From: Candidatus Ornithomonoglobus intestinigallinarum
GTDB lineage: Bacteria > Bacillota > Clostridia > UBA1381
DNA length: 64,000 bases
Reading direction: 5' to 3'
NCBI GenBank assembly: GCA_018715365.1
Contig: DVLU01000104.1
Location: 1-64,000, forward strand
Positions 47,721 to 57,720 of this stretch are shown piece by piece. The notes under the pieces are model-generated. The model saw only the letters and a program-made list of their open reading frames with translations, had not been told where the DNA came from and did not search any database. Position numbers and translations under genes: made by a program. Position 1 is the stretch's first letter. Each line of letters starts with the position of its first letter.

Positions 47721-49466
47721 TTAATTATCATTCCTTTCCGCGTATTCCGTGCCGTCCGCACTCATAAACTCGTCAAATCCGCGTATTTTATCAACCGGCA
47801 TACATGCGCAGAACGCTTTGTCGCCCGCATCGTACAGCCTGTACCTCCCGTCCGGCGTTTTTTCCGTCTCAAGCTCCGGCAGGTCCTCGTTTACGCTCAT
47901 CGCAAAAGCCAAAACACACGTCTTTAACGCATTTAAATCAAGCACCGTTTCGCCGCCCTCGTAAACGATAAATTCTATCCTTCTTCCGGAAAGCCTTGTT
48001 TTTCCGGCGTTTTCCCCCACCGTCCATTCCTTAACGGCAAGGTGTATTTCCATCCCGCCGCCGCGGACGGCGTATCCGCCGTTTTCCTTTGTTATAACGG
48101 TGTTTTCCGAACCGCCCGTCAGCTCAAACACAAACGCAAGATAATTTGTTTTTATGCGCCCGTCCTTTTGCTTATCGAGTATGTAATGGCGGTCGCCGTG
48201 ATCGTTTACAAACCCGGCGCAGCCGATTATAACTCCGTTTTTCTGCGCCGCCGCGGCAACGCCGGAGCAGCAGTCGTGGCCGCCGCTTATACATCTGAGC
48301 CTGAAGCTGCCGTGAGCGCCTCCGCTGTTCCAGACAACGGAGCAGTTGCGCCGCTGCGCCCAGAGGTCGCTTTTGTCAAACGAGCCCGCGGCGAAATTAT
48401 CCGTTATATACGTCCTCGCCCAAAGGTCGGGGCTTTTCAGGCTTCTTATTATGACCGTATCCTCATCGGGGGTGCGTATATTGTTTTGCCTGTAGTATCT
48501 TTTGTTTATAAACAGGCTGCCGCGCCGCTCAAAATTTTTTATAAATTTTTCGGGGCACTTTATCGGCAGCATCAGAAACGCCGCGCTCATTTCGCGCGCC
48601 CGCTCCGCCGAGCCGAACCGCCCGCCCGTTGCAAGATATATAAACGATGCAAGCTCGCCGTTGTCAAGGTCGCGGTAACACCGCTTCTGCGGCGGCGCAA
48701 GCTCGCCTATCGTGTCCGAATAATAAACGGACAGGTTCTCCCACGCGATATCGTGCAGCTCCTCCGCCATGCGGAGCAGCTCCTTATCCTTGAAAAACAT
48801 CAGCATCCTTGTTATTTCGGCAACGGCCAGCGGCGTGTACGCCGATGAATTGTATTCCGAAAACGCGCCGCTTGCTTTATTGTATTCATACGCCTTTTTA
48901 AGTCTCTCCGCGCCGCGCTTGGCAAGCTCACCGTCGTTTAAAAGCTCTCCCGCCGCCGTTATCGTCATACAGCTCATCATGCTTATGTTTGTGTAATCGG
49001 GCGACACGTTTCTTTTTACGCTGCACAGCGCCGCGTTCCTTACGGCGTTTTCCATGATCTTTGCCGTTTCATCGTCAAACGCATCGCGGTGATTTGAAAG
49101 CGCATATATAAAATGCTTGCCTATAAAATCCGCAAAGTTGTAATCGGGGGCCTCCATTTTGCCCAGGTCCTCCTCGGCAAAATACGCCCAGAGCCCGAAC
49201 GTTTCGCTGTCCCTGTCCGTATCCTGAAGCTCGGCAAGCCTTAAAAACACGTCCGCCGCTCTTTTGTAATACCGCGTCTGCCCGGCGTAAAGTATCGCCG
49301 CGGCGTATTCCGCCGATTTGTTTGTTCCGTGAACACGCCCCGTTATTTTCGAATGATACGCCGCAAGCGGGTTTTCGCGCTCCTCGCCTATTAAGCGCTC
49401 GTCTTTGTCGTATTCCCCGTGCAGCTCGTCAAGCCTTTCGTTTAAAAGCTCCTCACGCGTTTTCAT
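47721..49466 (-). CDS. Cytoplasmic protein of unknown function, helical N-half and beta-rich C-half (candidate alpha/alpha-toroid lyase/hydrolase)
   Basis: Likely start MKTREELLNER at 49466, overlapping the upstream GH105 stop; no signal peptide. Confidence 0.65.
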   Translation of the reverse strand: MKTREELLNERLDELHGEYDKDERLIGEERENPLAAYHSKITGRVHGTNKSAEYAAAILYAGQTRYYKRAADVFLRLAELQDTDRDSETFGLWAYFAEEDLGKMEAPDYNFADFIGKHFIYALSNHRDAFDDETAKIMENAVRNAALCSVKRNVSPDYTNISMMSCMTITAAGELLNDGELAKRGAERLKKAYEYNKASGAFSEYNSSAYTPLAVAEITRMLMFFKDKELLRMAEELHDIAWENLSVYYSDTIGELAPPQKRCYRDLDNGELASFIYLATGGRFGSAERAREMSAAFLMLPIKCPEKFIKNFERRGSLFINKRYYRQNNIRTPDEDTVIIRSLKSPDLWARTYITDNFAAGSFDKSDLWAQRRNCSVVWNSGGAHGSFRLRCISGGHDCCSGVAAAAQKNGVIIGCAGFVNDHGDRHYILDKQKDGRIKTNYLAFVFELTGGSENTVITKENGGYAVRGGGMEIHLAVKEWTVGENAGKTRLSGRRIEFIVYEGGETVLDLNALKTCVLAFAMSVNEDLPELETEKTPDGRYRLYDAGDKAFCACMPVDKIRGFDEFMSADGTEYAERNDN

Positions 49467-50514
49467 CGTTATAAAGTCCCTCCATAAGCGCAAGCACCGC
49501 AAGCGCCTGCCCGTACGTCATCGGGCAGAGCGGTATGTTTCTGTAATGGTCAAGATCGCGTCCCATGCCGGTGCCGTAGGAAACGTTTTCGACAGTGCCG
49601 TCGCCGCTTATATTGTCAATAACGCACTTAAGCGCCTTAAGCCCCGTTTCCCTATATTTTTCATCTATGCAGCCCATCCTTACCGCCTTAAGCAGCCCGC
49701 AGCAAAAACCGGCCGCCGCCGAAACCTCGATATAGCTCGTTTTGTCGTTAAGCAGCGTATGCCAGCCGCCGCCTTCGTCCTGCGCTTTATAAAGCGCCTC
49801 CGCCTGGGACGCAAGCGTATCCGTTATATAATCGTAAAACGCGCCGTCTTTTATGCCGAGTATTTCAAGTATCTCGCACGCGCCTATCGTATACCAGCAG
49901 TTTCCGCGCGCCCAAAGCGCTTCGGCAAAATTATGCCTTCCCTCAAAGCTCCAGCCGTGGAACCAGAAGCCCGTTTTTTTATCGTAAAGATATTTTATAT
50001 GTATCAGAAACTGCTTTTTCGCATCCTCCTTGTACTCATCAACGCCGAGCAGCACGCCCGCCCTTGCAAGAAAGAGCGCCGTCATAAAGAGCGTATCTAT
50101 CCAAAGCTGGCCGCTGTTTTCCTCGCCGCTTACGGCGTGCTGTATGCCGCCCTCCTCGGTCCTTGTCATATCCTCATGCACCCAGCGCGCCCAATCGGTT
50201 ATAAGCTCAAGATAATCCCCGCGCTTCGTTTCTTCATAAATATATGTAAGCGCAAGCATCGGCGCCGTTGTGTTCACGTTCCTCGGCGGCAGACCCTTTT
50301 TTATGTTCCCGTCGTACCAGTCCTCAAGATAGGCAAGATATTTCTTTTCGCCGGTCGCCTTGTACAGTTTAAAAAGCCCGTACATTCCCACGCCCTGCGG
50401 CCACTCCCAGTTTGATATGTCTATTATCCCGATTGGACAGCTCTCGTCCATGCCGTCGTTTTTTATTGCGGTCATTCTGTCCGCGGTTTTGATAAGCGTC
50501 TGCCGTATCGTCAT
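49453..50514 (-). CDS. GH88/GH105-type unsaturated (rhamno)galacturonyl hydrolase, YteR-like
   Basis: 353 aa; LALTYIYEETKRGDYLELITDWARWVHEDMTRTEEGGIQH, HGWSFEGRHNFAEALWARGNCWYTIG. Confidence 0.9.
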   Translation of the reverse strand: MTIRQTLIKTADRMTAIKNDGMDESCPIGIIDISNWEWPQGVGMYGLFKLYKATGEKKYLAYLEDWYDGNIKKGLPPRNVNTTAPMLALTYIYEETKRGDYLELITDWARWVHEDMTRTEEGGIQHAVSGEENSGQLWIDTLFMTALFLARAGVLLGVDEYKEDAKKQFLIHIKYLYDKKTGFWFHGWSFEGRHNFAEALWARGNCWYTIGACEILEILGIKDGAFYDYITDTLASQAEALYKAQDEGGGWHTLLNDKTSYIEVSAAAGFCCGLLKAVRMGCIDEKYRETGLKALKCVIDNISGDGTVENVSYGTGMGRDLDHYRNIPLCPMTYGQALAVLALMEGLYNDENA

Positions 50515-50576
50515 AATGTATCCCTTTCCGATATGTTCCGTTGTATATTTTTTATAATTATATTATACCCCCGGCG

Positions 50577-50589
50577 TACTAATTTAGTA
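50577..50589. promoter_or_regulatory. Palindrome in the GH105 promoter spacer, candidate operator
   Basis: TACTAATTTAGTA between a minus-strand TATAAT (50562-50567) and TTTACT (50586-50591). Confidence 0.45.
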
Positions 50590-50649
50590 AATCCCAATAG
50601 TTTTACTTCTTTGTATGCAAACTTGTAAAAAGAACATACCTTTTTTAAC

Positions 50650-50678
50650 TTGATAAACAACGGCGTTTGCTGTAAAAT
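50650..50678 (+). promoter_or_regulatory. Promoter of lipoprotein-yesN-yesM-GH28 gene set
   Basis: TTGATA (50650-50655), 17 nt, TAAAAT (50673-50678). Confidence 0.6.
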
Positions 50679-50729
50679 ATATATGTAATGATTTTTCTTC
50701 TGCGGCCGAGAGAGAGGTGAAGTTTTTTT

Positions 50730-52151
50730 ATGAAGCGCGTTTTGAAACTTTTATGTCTGCCCCTGCTTGCCGCAGCGCTCCTGACGGGCTGCGGCGGCGA
50801 AAAACCGGGCTCCGCCGCAAACAGCCGCCCGCTCGAAACGCTTGTATGGTATCTTCCCACGGCAGGCTCCTACAAGGCCTCGGCAGAGGTATCGGCCGCC
50901 GTAAACGACAGGCTGCAGCTCACATATCCCGATATAGCCATAGACTTCAAATTTATCAGCATATACGAATACGCCGAAAAGCTCTCGGTTTATCTTGCCG
51001 CCGGCGAACAGGCGGATATCGTTTGGGCAAGCGACAGCGTCCTGCCGTTTTTGAATTATCCGTCCGAAAACGTTTACAAATTCCTTGACGCGCCCATACG
51101 CACCGGCGCGCCGAATATAAACGAACGCCTTTCGCTCGACGACCGGTCGCTTTACAAAATATACGACAGGATGTATTTTATACCGGCGGCAGACCACAGC
51201 GGCGGGCTTATCCCGTTCCTTAAAATACCGCGCGAGCTGCTGCCGCTTATCGATACCGACGCGCTGCTTGACGTTGTAAATTCGGGCACGCAGGCAAGCG
51301 CGGAGCTTTTTGATATTATAAACACATACCTTTCAAAGGCCGCTTCGGCGGGCGAGCTGCGCGACGGAATAGAGCTTGCGGCCGTATCGGGCATTTTCCC
51401 GATGATAGGCTATGAGCCGTTTATTTCAACCGACGGGCTGATAGGCTGCAGCCTCTCTGACGATACGGGAGATGCCGTTGATATGCTGTCCGCGCCGTCA
51501 ACGCGGCTTTGCTACGATACATACTCAAAATGGATGCAAAAGGGCTATATAAAGGAAAACACGCCGATAACGTACCGCTCCGGCTTCGACACCGAATACA
51601 GCTATATATTAAGCGGCGCATGGGGCTGCGAAACGGAAAACGGCTATTCCATGATAATGGACAAAACGGGCGACGGCTTTGCATATATCGCCCTCGACTG
51701 CCGCTATCACCCCACGCAGCTCTTTACGCAAAGCGCCGCCATACTGCCCGCCGACGGCGAACACACCGAAAGCGCGCTTAAAGTCCTCGACCTGTTTTAT
51801 TCGGATTCCGAATTTTACAACCTCCTCACCTTCGGGCTTGAGGGCACGCATTATACGCGCGGCGAAAACGGCACGGCCGTAAGGATCTCCGGGGAATACA
51901 GAGCGTTTGAGGGGCTTGTCCCGCACGGCGGGAGCGCGCTTTCCTCCGTCGGCGCAGACAGTGTTTACCCCGCAAAAATGCGCGCGCCGCAAAGCTTTGC
52001 CGGAATGAAAATACCGTCGAGCACGAAGGAATTCAGGCGCATGCTGTTCGACTATACAGACGCCTGCGGCGTTGCGCCGTATTCCGTTTCTCTGCCCGAT
52101 AATTCCGGCTCCGATATAGGCGAGCTTACAGACATTTATAATGCTTCATAA
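50730..52151 (+). CDS. Extracellular solute-binding-like lipoprotein
   Basis: 473 aa; lipobox LLTGCGG; ABC SBP-like fold text; no permease gene adjacent. Confidence 0.8.
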   Translation: MKRVLKLLCLPLLAAALLTGCGGEKPGSAANSRPLETLVWYLPTAGSYKASAEVSAAVNDRLQLTYPDIAIDFKFISIYEYAEKLSVYLAAGEQADIVWASDSVLPFLNYPSENVYKFLDAPIRTGAPNINERLSLDDRSLYKIYDRMYFIPAADHSGGLIPFLKIPRELLPLIDTDALLDVVNSGTQASAELFDIINTYLSKAASAGELRDGIELAAVSGIFPMIGYEPFISTDGLIGCSLSDDTGDAVDMLSAPSTRLCYDTYSKWMQKGYIKENTPITYRSGFDTEYSYILSGAWGCETENGYSMIMDKTGDGFAYIALDCRYHPTQLFTQSAAILPADGEHTESALKVLDLFYSDSEFYNLLTFGLEGTHYTRGENGTAVRISGEYRAFEGLVPHGGSALSSVGADSVYPAKMRAPQSFAGMKIPSSTKEFRRMLFDYTDACGVAPYSVSLPDNSGSDIGELTDIYNAS

Positions 52152-52188
52152 AAATAATCAATCAAATCGGAAAGGACCGCATAATACC

Positions 52189-53709
52189 ATGTACACTGTT
52201 TTGATTGCCGACGACGAGGACATAATCCGCCGCGGCTTTGTCGAATTCATCCCCTGGGAGGAGCTCGGCTTTAAGGTTGTCTGCACCTGCGAAAACGGAA
52301 ATCAGGTTATAGATTACATTCGCCGCAGCCATGTGGATTTTATTCTGACAGACATCGTAATGGTCGGCGCATCGGGGCTTGACATCGCAAAATACATACA
52401 CGACAATTCAATACCGACCATAGTCTGTCTGATAAGCGGGCACAAAAACTTCGAATATGCAAGAAGCGCCATGAAATACGGCGTAAAATACTATATAACA
52501 AAGCCCACTGATTTTAATGACGTTACGGAGCTTTTAAAGGAAATAAAAACACAGCTTGACGCCGCACGCTCCCCCGAAACGCTCGAAGCGCGCCGCACGC
52601 AGTTTTTCTACGACCTTTTTATGGGCAGCCTTCCCGACGGCGAAAGCATAGACTCCGCCGCGGCGGAGCTGGGGTTTAATTCGGACGATATTTTCATATG
52701 CCCGTTTTGGATAACGGTAAGCAATTTTGACAACTACGTTGAAGAAAAGTGGAATTACGGCAAGGAGCTGCTTTTTACGGCGCTTTTTAATTTCCTGCGC
52801 GACAATTTAAAGCAGTTCGGGATATACAGCATACTTATAAACGGCTACGAATGTCTTTATCTTGCCGTGTGCGGCCGCAGCTCGGACGATCTTGAGGACA
52901 CGTTAAAGGCGGAGCTTGACGCATTGAAGGAAAGCATACAGTTGCTTATGGAGCTTGATATAACGTATCAGACGGGTCACACCTACAGAAGCCTGAGCAA
53001 CTTTTACAAATGCTTCTCAAGCGGCGTGACCGGGACGGACAAAAGCGCCGGCGGCGAAGGCAAAAACCGCCTGCTGCTTATGGAGCAATACAAGAACGTT
53101 ATATTTTCGCTTATACTGGGCAGCCCGGAGCGCATAAATGCCGTTTTTGACAACATTGCGCGCACGTTTTCGCATATGGACGAAAAAACGCTTTCGTCCG
53201 CGCTTTCGGAGCTTGCCGATATAGTATGCGACAAGCTCAAAAGCTCCCTTTCAAAGGATTTTTCGTCCGTGTATTCAAAATACGCGGACAAGCTTAAAAA
53301 CTCAAAAAGCAGGAACGAAACATTGGAAAACTCAAAAGATTTTTTAACAGCCGTTTCCGAGAACATAAACGCCAAAAGCTCTCCCTCGGAAATGATAATC
53401 GAAAAAGCAAAGGATTATATTGACGAGCATTTTGCCGACAACATATCACTTTACGACGTTGCAAATTACGTATTCCTGAACGCCTCGTACCTTTCGCGTC
53501 TGTTTAAGCAGTATACGGGCGAAAACTTCAGGGATTACCTTATCTCGATACGCATAGCCCGCGCAATAGAGCTCATGAAGCAAAACCGCTACAAGATATA
53601 CGAAATAAGCGAGCTCTGCGGCTATAAAAACCCGAAATACTTTGCCCAGCAGTTTAAGCAGGTGACGGGGCTTGCGCCCACGGAATACCTGAGCCGCATG
53701 GGCGGATAA
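52189..53709 (+). CDS. YesN-type response regulator with AraC-type HTH
   Basis: Start MYTVLIADDEDIIRRGFVEF; C-terminal NISLYDVANYVFLNASYLSRLFKQYTGENFRDYLISIRI. Confidence 0.93.
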   Translation: MYTVLIADDEDIIRRGFVEFIPWEELGFKVVCTCENGNQVIDYIRRSHVDFILTDIVMVGASGLDIAKYIHDNSIPTIVCLISGHKNFEYARSAMKYGVKYYITKPTDFNDVTELLKEIKTQLDAARSPETLEARRTQFFYDLFMGSLPDGESIDSAAAELGFNSDDIFICPFWITVSNFDNYVEEKWNYGKELLFTALFNFLRDNLKQFGIYSILINGYECLYLAVCGRSSDDLEDTLKAELDALKESIQLLMELDITYQTGHTYRSLSNFYKCFSSGVTGTDKSAGGEGKNRLLLMEQYKNVIFSLILGSPERINAVFDNIARTFSHMDEKTLSSALSELADIVCDKLKSSLSKDFSSVYSKYADKLKNSKSRNETLENSKDFLTAVSENINAKSSPSEMIIEKAKDYIDEHFADNISLYDVANYVFLNASYLSRLFKQYTGENFRDYLISIRIARAIELMKQNRYKIYEISELCGYKNPKYFAQQFKQVTGLAPTEYLSRMGG

Positions 53710-53733
53710 AAATCAAAAACGGATGAATGCAGC

Positions 53734-55467
53734 ATGAAAGAAAACAGCGTTTTCAAATACATTACAAACTACAGAACAAACAGCATAATATTCAAGCATT
53801 TCCTTGCCATACTGCTCATAATAATACTGCCGCTTTCGCTGCTTTTCGCAAACCTCTACAAGAGCTACAGAAACGATGCCGAAAGCCGCATATCGGATAT
53901 GTATGAGCATCACCTGTCAAACATCGCAACATCGTTTGACAGCATTTACGCGGAAACAACGCTGCTTGCCCATTCCGTTGCGCGGAGCGAAAGCGTTACG
54001 GAATTTATGAGCGAGCCGGAGGGCGAGGAATTATACAAAAACGCCGATTACCGCAGGATACTCGGCTCGTCGTATTTTGCATACAGCTATATAGACTCCA
54101 TATATCTTTACTCCGACGTAAACAGATACGTGCTCTCCGGCGGCGTATGCGACACAATAGAAAATTTCAGCGACAAATCATGGCTTTCGGATTTCGCGTC
54201 GCTCCAGCGGAACGAATTGTCCGCAGAGCCGCGCCGCGTAAACGACAGCTATCCGTATTGCCTTTCGTTTACGCTTGCCGTATATAACGAGCTTAACGAA
54301 AAAATCGGCGCCGTTGTAGTAAACCTGAATATAGAAACGCTTTTGAACGCGCTTTCGGCAGGCGCGGCGGACAGCGAGATTTACGTGCTTGACGCATACA
54401 AAAAGCTGCTTGTTTCAAGCGACACCGACAGGCTTTTCAACGAGTTCAACCAGTATGCCTACGTCCTTGACAGGCGCGCGCTTGCCGAGGAAAACGGCGG
54501 CGAATCGTTTTCCGTCACATCGCAGAAAAGCGGGCTCGAATACGTGTCGATACCGGCTGCCGAGGAATACCCTTCGGCGCTTATCTCGGCGCTTATATTC
54601 CTTGCGCTTTTGCTGCTCGGCCTTGCCGCGGCGCTCGGCCTTTCGGTGTATCTTGCAATACGCACCTTTAAGCCGATACAGAGCATAATAGAAGCGATAG
54701 GCAGCGACTTTTCGGGCGAAAAGGAGCTCGGCATAGACAACGAAATATCGTTTATCATAAACAACATAAATTCAACGATACAGGACAAGCGCCTTGCCGA
54801 GGTGGAGCTTGAGCAGCGCGTTGCGCTTATAAACAACGCCTACACCGCGGCGCTCCAGGCGCAGATAAACCCGCACTTTTTATACAACACGCTCGAAACG
54901 ATAAACTTCATGGCGTACAGGCATTTTAAAGCCAAAAACGATATTTCCGACATAACCGTAAGCCTTTCCAAAATGCTGCGGATAGGTCTTGACAGCGAAA
55001 CAAAAATAGTCCCGCTCTCAACCGAAAAGGAACATCTTGAGCTTTACATAAAAATAATGGAGCTTCGCTATCCCGGCAAATGCGGCTTTGTGTTTGACAT
55101 TCCCGAGGAGCTTTGCGGGTGCATGGTTGTAAAGCTCATGCTTCAGCCCATAGTGGAAAACGCGTTCCAGCACGGCATCCGCCCGTCCGGCAGAAAGGGC
55201 ACGATAAAAATAAGCGCCCGCGCGGAGGGGCAAAGGCTTATATTCAAAATATCGGACGACGGCGCCGGCATGGACGGCGAAACGTTAAAATCGGTCCGCA
55301 AAATACTGTCCTCCGACGTTTATCTGTCGTCAAAACATATAGGCATAAACAACGTAAACAGGCGAATAAAGCTGCTTTTGGGCACGGAATACGGACTGTC
55401 GGTGGAAAGCGAACGCGGCGCCGGCACAACGGTTACAATAACGCTGCCGCTTTCGTATTCGCAGTAA
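53734..55467 (+). CDS. YesM-type sensor histidine kinase
   Basis: 577 aa; two TM, HAMP-like, LQAQINPHFLYNTLETINFMAYRH, ISDDGAGMDG. Confidence 0.93.
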   Translation: MKENSVFKYITNYRTNSIIFKHFLAILLIIILPLSLLFANLYKSYRNDAESRISDMYEHHLSNIATSFDSIYAETTLLAHSVARSESVTEFMSEPEGEELYKNADYRRILGSSYFAYSYIDSIYLYSDVNRYVLSGGVCDTIENFSDKSWLSDFASLQRNELSAEPRRVNDSYPYCLSFTLAVYNELNEKIGAVVVNLNIETLLNALSAGAADSEIYVLDAYKKLLVSSDTDRLFNEFNQYAYVLDRRALAEENGGESFSVTSQKSGLEYVSIPAAEEYPSALISALIFLALLLLGLAAALGLSVYLAIRTFKPIQSIIEAIGSDFSGEKELGIDNEISFIINNINSTIQDKRLAEVELEQRVALINNAYTAALQAQINPHFLYNTLETINFMAYRHFKAKNDISDITVSLSKMLRIGLDSETKIVPLSTEKEHLELYIKIMELRYPGKCGFVFDIPEELCGCMVVKLMLQPIVENAFQHGIRPSGRKGTIKISARAEGQRLIFKISDDGAGMDGETLKSVRKILSSDVYLSSKHIGINNVNRRIKLLLGTEYGLSVESERGAGTTVTITLPLSYSQ

Positions 55468-55506
55468 AAGCACAAAACAAATCCAACCGGAAAGGAATTC
55501 AGTCAT

Positions 55507-56781
55507 ATGATAACAATAAAACAATCGGACACGCACATTTTCAAAAACGCCTCCGCCCTTATCCAGAGCGCAATCGACAAGGCCGCGTCATGCGGCGAGG
55601 AGCTCACGATAGAGCGCGGCGTTTATATCTGCGGCACGCTGTTTTTGCGCAGCAACTTAAAAATGCGCCTTGAGCCGGGAGCCGTTATATTGGGCAGCGG
55701 CCGCTTCGAGGATTATTCCGCGGACGTCAACCTGTTTGTTGACGCCGTTGACCACGAGCGCGGCAGAAGCCTTATATACGCCGACGGCGTTGAAAACGTA
55801 ACAATCAGCGGCGGCGGTATCATAGACGGCCGCGGCGCGCTTTTTCCCGAATCGCATCCGCACCACGGCGAACGCCCGTTCCTTGTCAGGATAATGAATT
55901 CAAAAAAAATCAGCTTTGAAAACATAACGCTCAAAAACCCCGCGGCATGGACGCTACATCTTTTCAACTGCGAGGACGTAAGCGTAAAATCGCTTTTTGT
56001 GCTGAGCCGCGCAAACGCAAACAACGACGGCATCGACATAGACTGCTGCCGCCGCTGCGTTATAGATTCCTGCACGATAGACAGCGGCGACGACGCCGTC
56101 TGCATAAAATCGACCGACGATATTCCGTGCTCCGGCATAACGGCAAAAAACTGCGTTATAACAACAAATTGGGCGGGCTTTAAAATAGGCACCGAATCCG
56201 TCGGCGACATTTCGGACATCGTGTTCGAGGATTCGTTTATTTACGACTGCATGGGCTGCGCAATAAAAATATGCCCGACGGACGGCGCATCGGTAAAAAA
56301 CGTAACGATAAAAAACATACGCCTCAAAAACGCAACGGGACCCGTTTTTATCGCAAACGGCGAACGTATGCGCCGGTATCAAAACGGCAGGCAAAAAGCC
56401 GCCCCGTCATCGATAGAAAACGTGCTTATAAAAAATCTCCGCGGCTCCTGCTCGGACGCCGCCGGAACGGTATACAAGGGCGCGCCGTGGGGCAACGCAA
56501 AAGCGGCCGTGTGCATTTCCGGCACGGAAAAAACGCACATCAAAAATGTGCGCCTTGAAAGCCTTGAGCTTCTTATGCCCGGCGGCACGGAAAATTACGT
56601 GCCGCACACAATACCGCAGCTCGGCGGCGAATATCCCGAATTCCATCTTTTCGGCACGCTTCCCGCCTGGGGCGTTTACGCGCGGTTTATCGACGGCTTT
56701 TCGGCGGAGGATATGCGCCTTTCGCCCACCGCTCACGACTGCCGCGATGTTATTGTCACAGAAAACGTAACAAAGCTTTAA
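55507..56781 (+). CDS. Intracellular GH28 polygalacturonase-like glycosidase
   Basis: 424 aa; NNDGIDIDCCRRCVIDSCTIDSGDDAVCIKS, no signal peptide. Confidence 0.92.
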   Translation: MITIKQSDTHIFKNASALIQSAIDKAASCGEELTIERGVYICGTLFLRSNLKMRLEPGAVILGSGRFEDYSADVNLFVDAVDHERGRSLIYADGVENVTISGGGIIDGRGALFPESHPHHGERPFLVRIMNSKKISFENITLKNPAAWTLHLFNCEDVSVKSLFVLSRANANNDGIDIDCCRRCVIDSCTIDSGDDAVCIKSTDDIPCSGITAKNCVITTNWAGFKIGTESVGDISDIVFEDSFIYDCMGCAIKICPTDGASVKNVTIKNIRLKNATGPVFIANGERMRRYQNGRQKAAPSSIENVLIKNLRGSCSDAAGTVYKGAPWGNAKAAVCISGTEKTHIKNVRLESLELLMPGGTENYVPHTIPQLGGEYPEFHLFGTLPAWGVYARFIDGFSAEDMRLSPTAHDCRDVIVTENVTKL

Positions 56782-57677
56782 TAGCGGCTTATAATATCCT
56801 CAAAAAATTCTGCCGCCCCGGGTCCCGCGGGGCGGTTGTATCTTTTCATAAGCTCCAGGCAGCGCCTGTCGCGCGTTACCGTATTTATTCCCTCCTCGCA
56901 CGAAAACGTCATTTTAAAGCCGAGCTCGCGCAGGATCTCAACGCTTTCCTCCGAATACAGCCCGTAAGGGTACGCGTACACCACGGGATAAAAGCCGCAG
57001 CTTCTTTTGCACGCCTCCTGCATACGGCGCGTATCCTCCTCAAAAACTTTTCTGTAGACGGCGTCGCTCTCGCCCGGTTTTCTCAGCGCACCGCGCCTGC
57101 CGCCCGCGCTTTTGTGAAAGTCATACGAATGGTTCGCAACCTCGCAGTTTTCGCTCACATAAAGCTCGTAAACATCCTCCCAGCGCATATAGCCGTAATT
57201 CGGGTTAGTGTCCCCCGATGCGGTGTATTCGTCAGTATACGCGCCCACGACGGCAAATATCCCTCTTGCGTTATTATCCTTTAAAATAGGGACGGCATAA
57301 AAAAGATTATTTGTGCAGCCGTCGTCAAACGTCAGCATAACGGGCTTATCGGGAAGCGGCGTACCGTTTTCGGCAAAGTCTATTACCTGCGCCGCCGAAA
57401 CGGTTGTGCAGCCTTTTTCGTGAAGGTATTTTATATCTTTGTCGAGCGTGTCGGGCGTTATAACGTATTTCCCCGAACGCGCCCTGTCTTTTAAAATACT
57501 GTGATACATTATAACCGGCAGCCGTACGCTGCCGTCGGGCAGCTCCGCGCTTTTCATCACAGAAACGCTCCCCGCCGCGCCGCGGAACACAACGGCGGCG
57601 ACGGCCGCGTAAAAAGCGATTACCGCAAGCACCGCCGTGATTTTCTTTGCCATATAAAAAGCACCCCTTTTCATCAT
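56778..57677 (-). CDS. Polysaccharide deacetylase (CE4), membrane-anchored
   Basis: 299 aa; LPVIMYHSIL, PVMLTFDDGCTNN, NHSYDFHKS. Confidence 0.92.
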   Translation of the reverse strand: MMKRGAFYMAKKITAVLAVIAFYAAVAAVVFRGAAGSVSVMKSAELPDGSVRLPVIMYHSILKDRARSGKYVITPDTLDKDIKYLHEKGCTTVSAAQVIDFAENGTPLPDKPVMLTFDDGCTNNLFYAVPILKDNNARGIFAVVGAYTDEYTASGDTNPNYGYMRWEDVYELYVSENCEVANHSYDFHKSAGGRRGALRKPGESDAVYRKVFEEDTRRMQEACKRSCGFYPVVYAYPYGLYSEESVEILRELGFKMTFSCEEGINTVTRDRRCLELMKRYNRPAGPGAAEFFEDIISRY

Positions 57678-57720
57678 ATGAAAAAAGATGCTTTATTATA
57701 CTGTTTATTTCTCGTATTTC

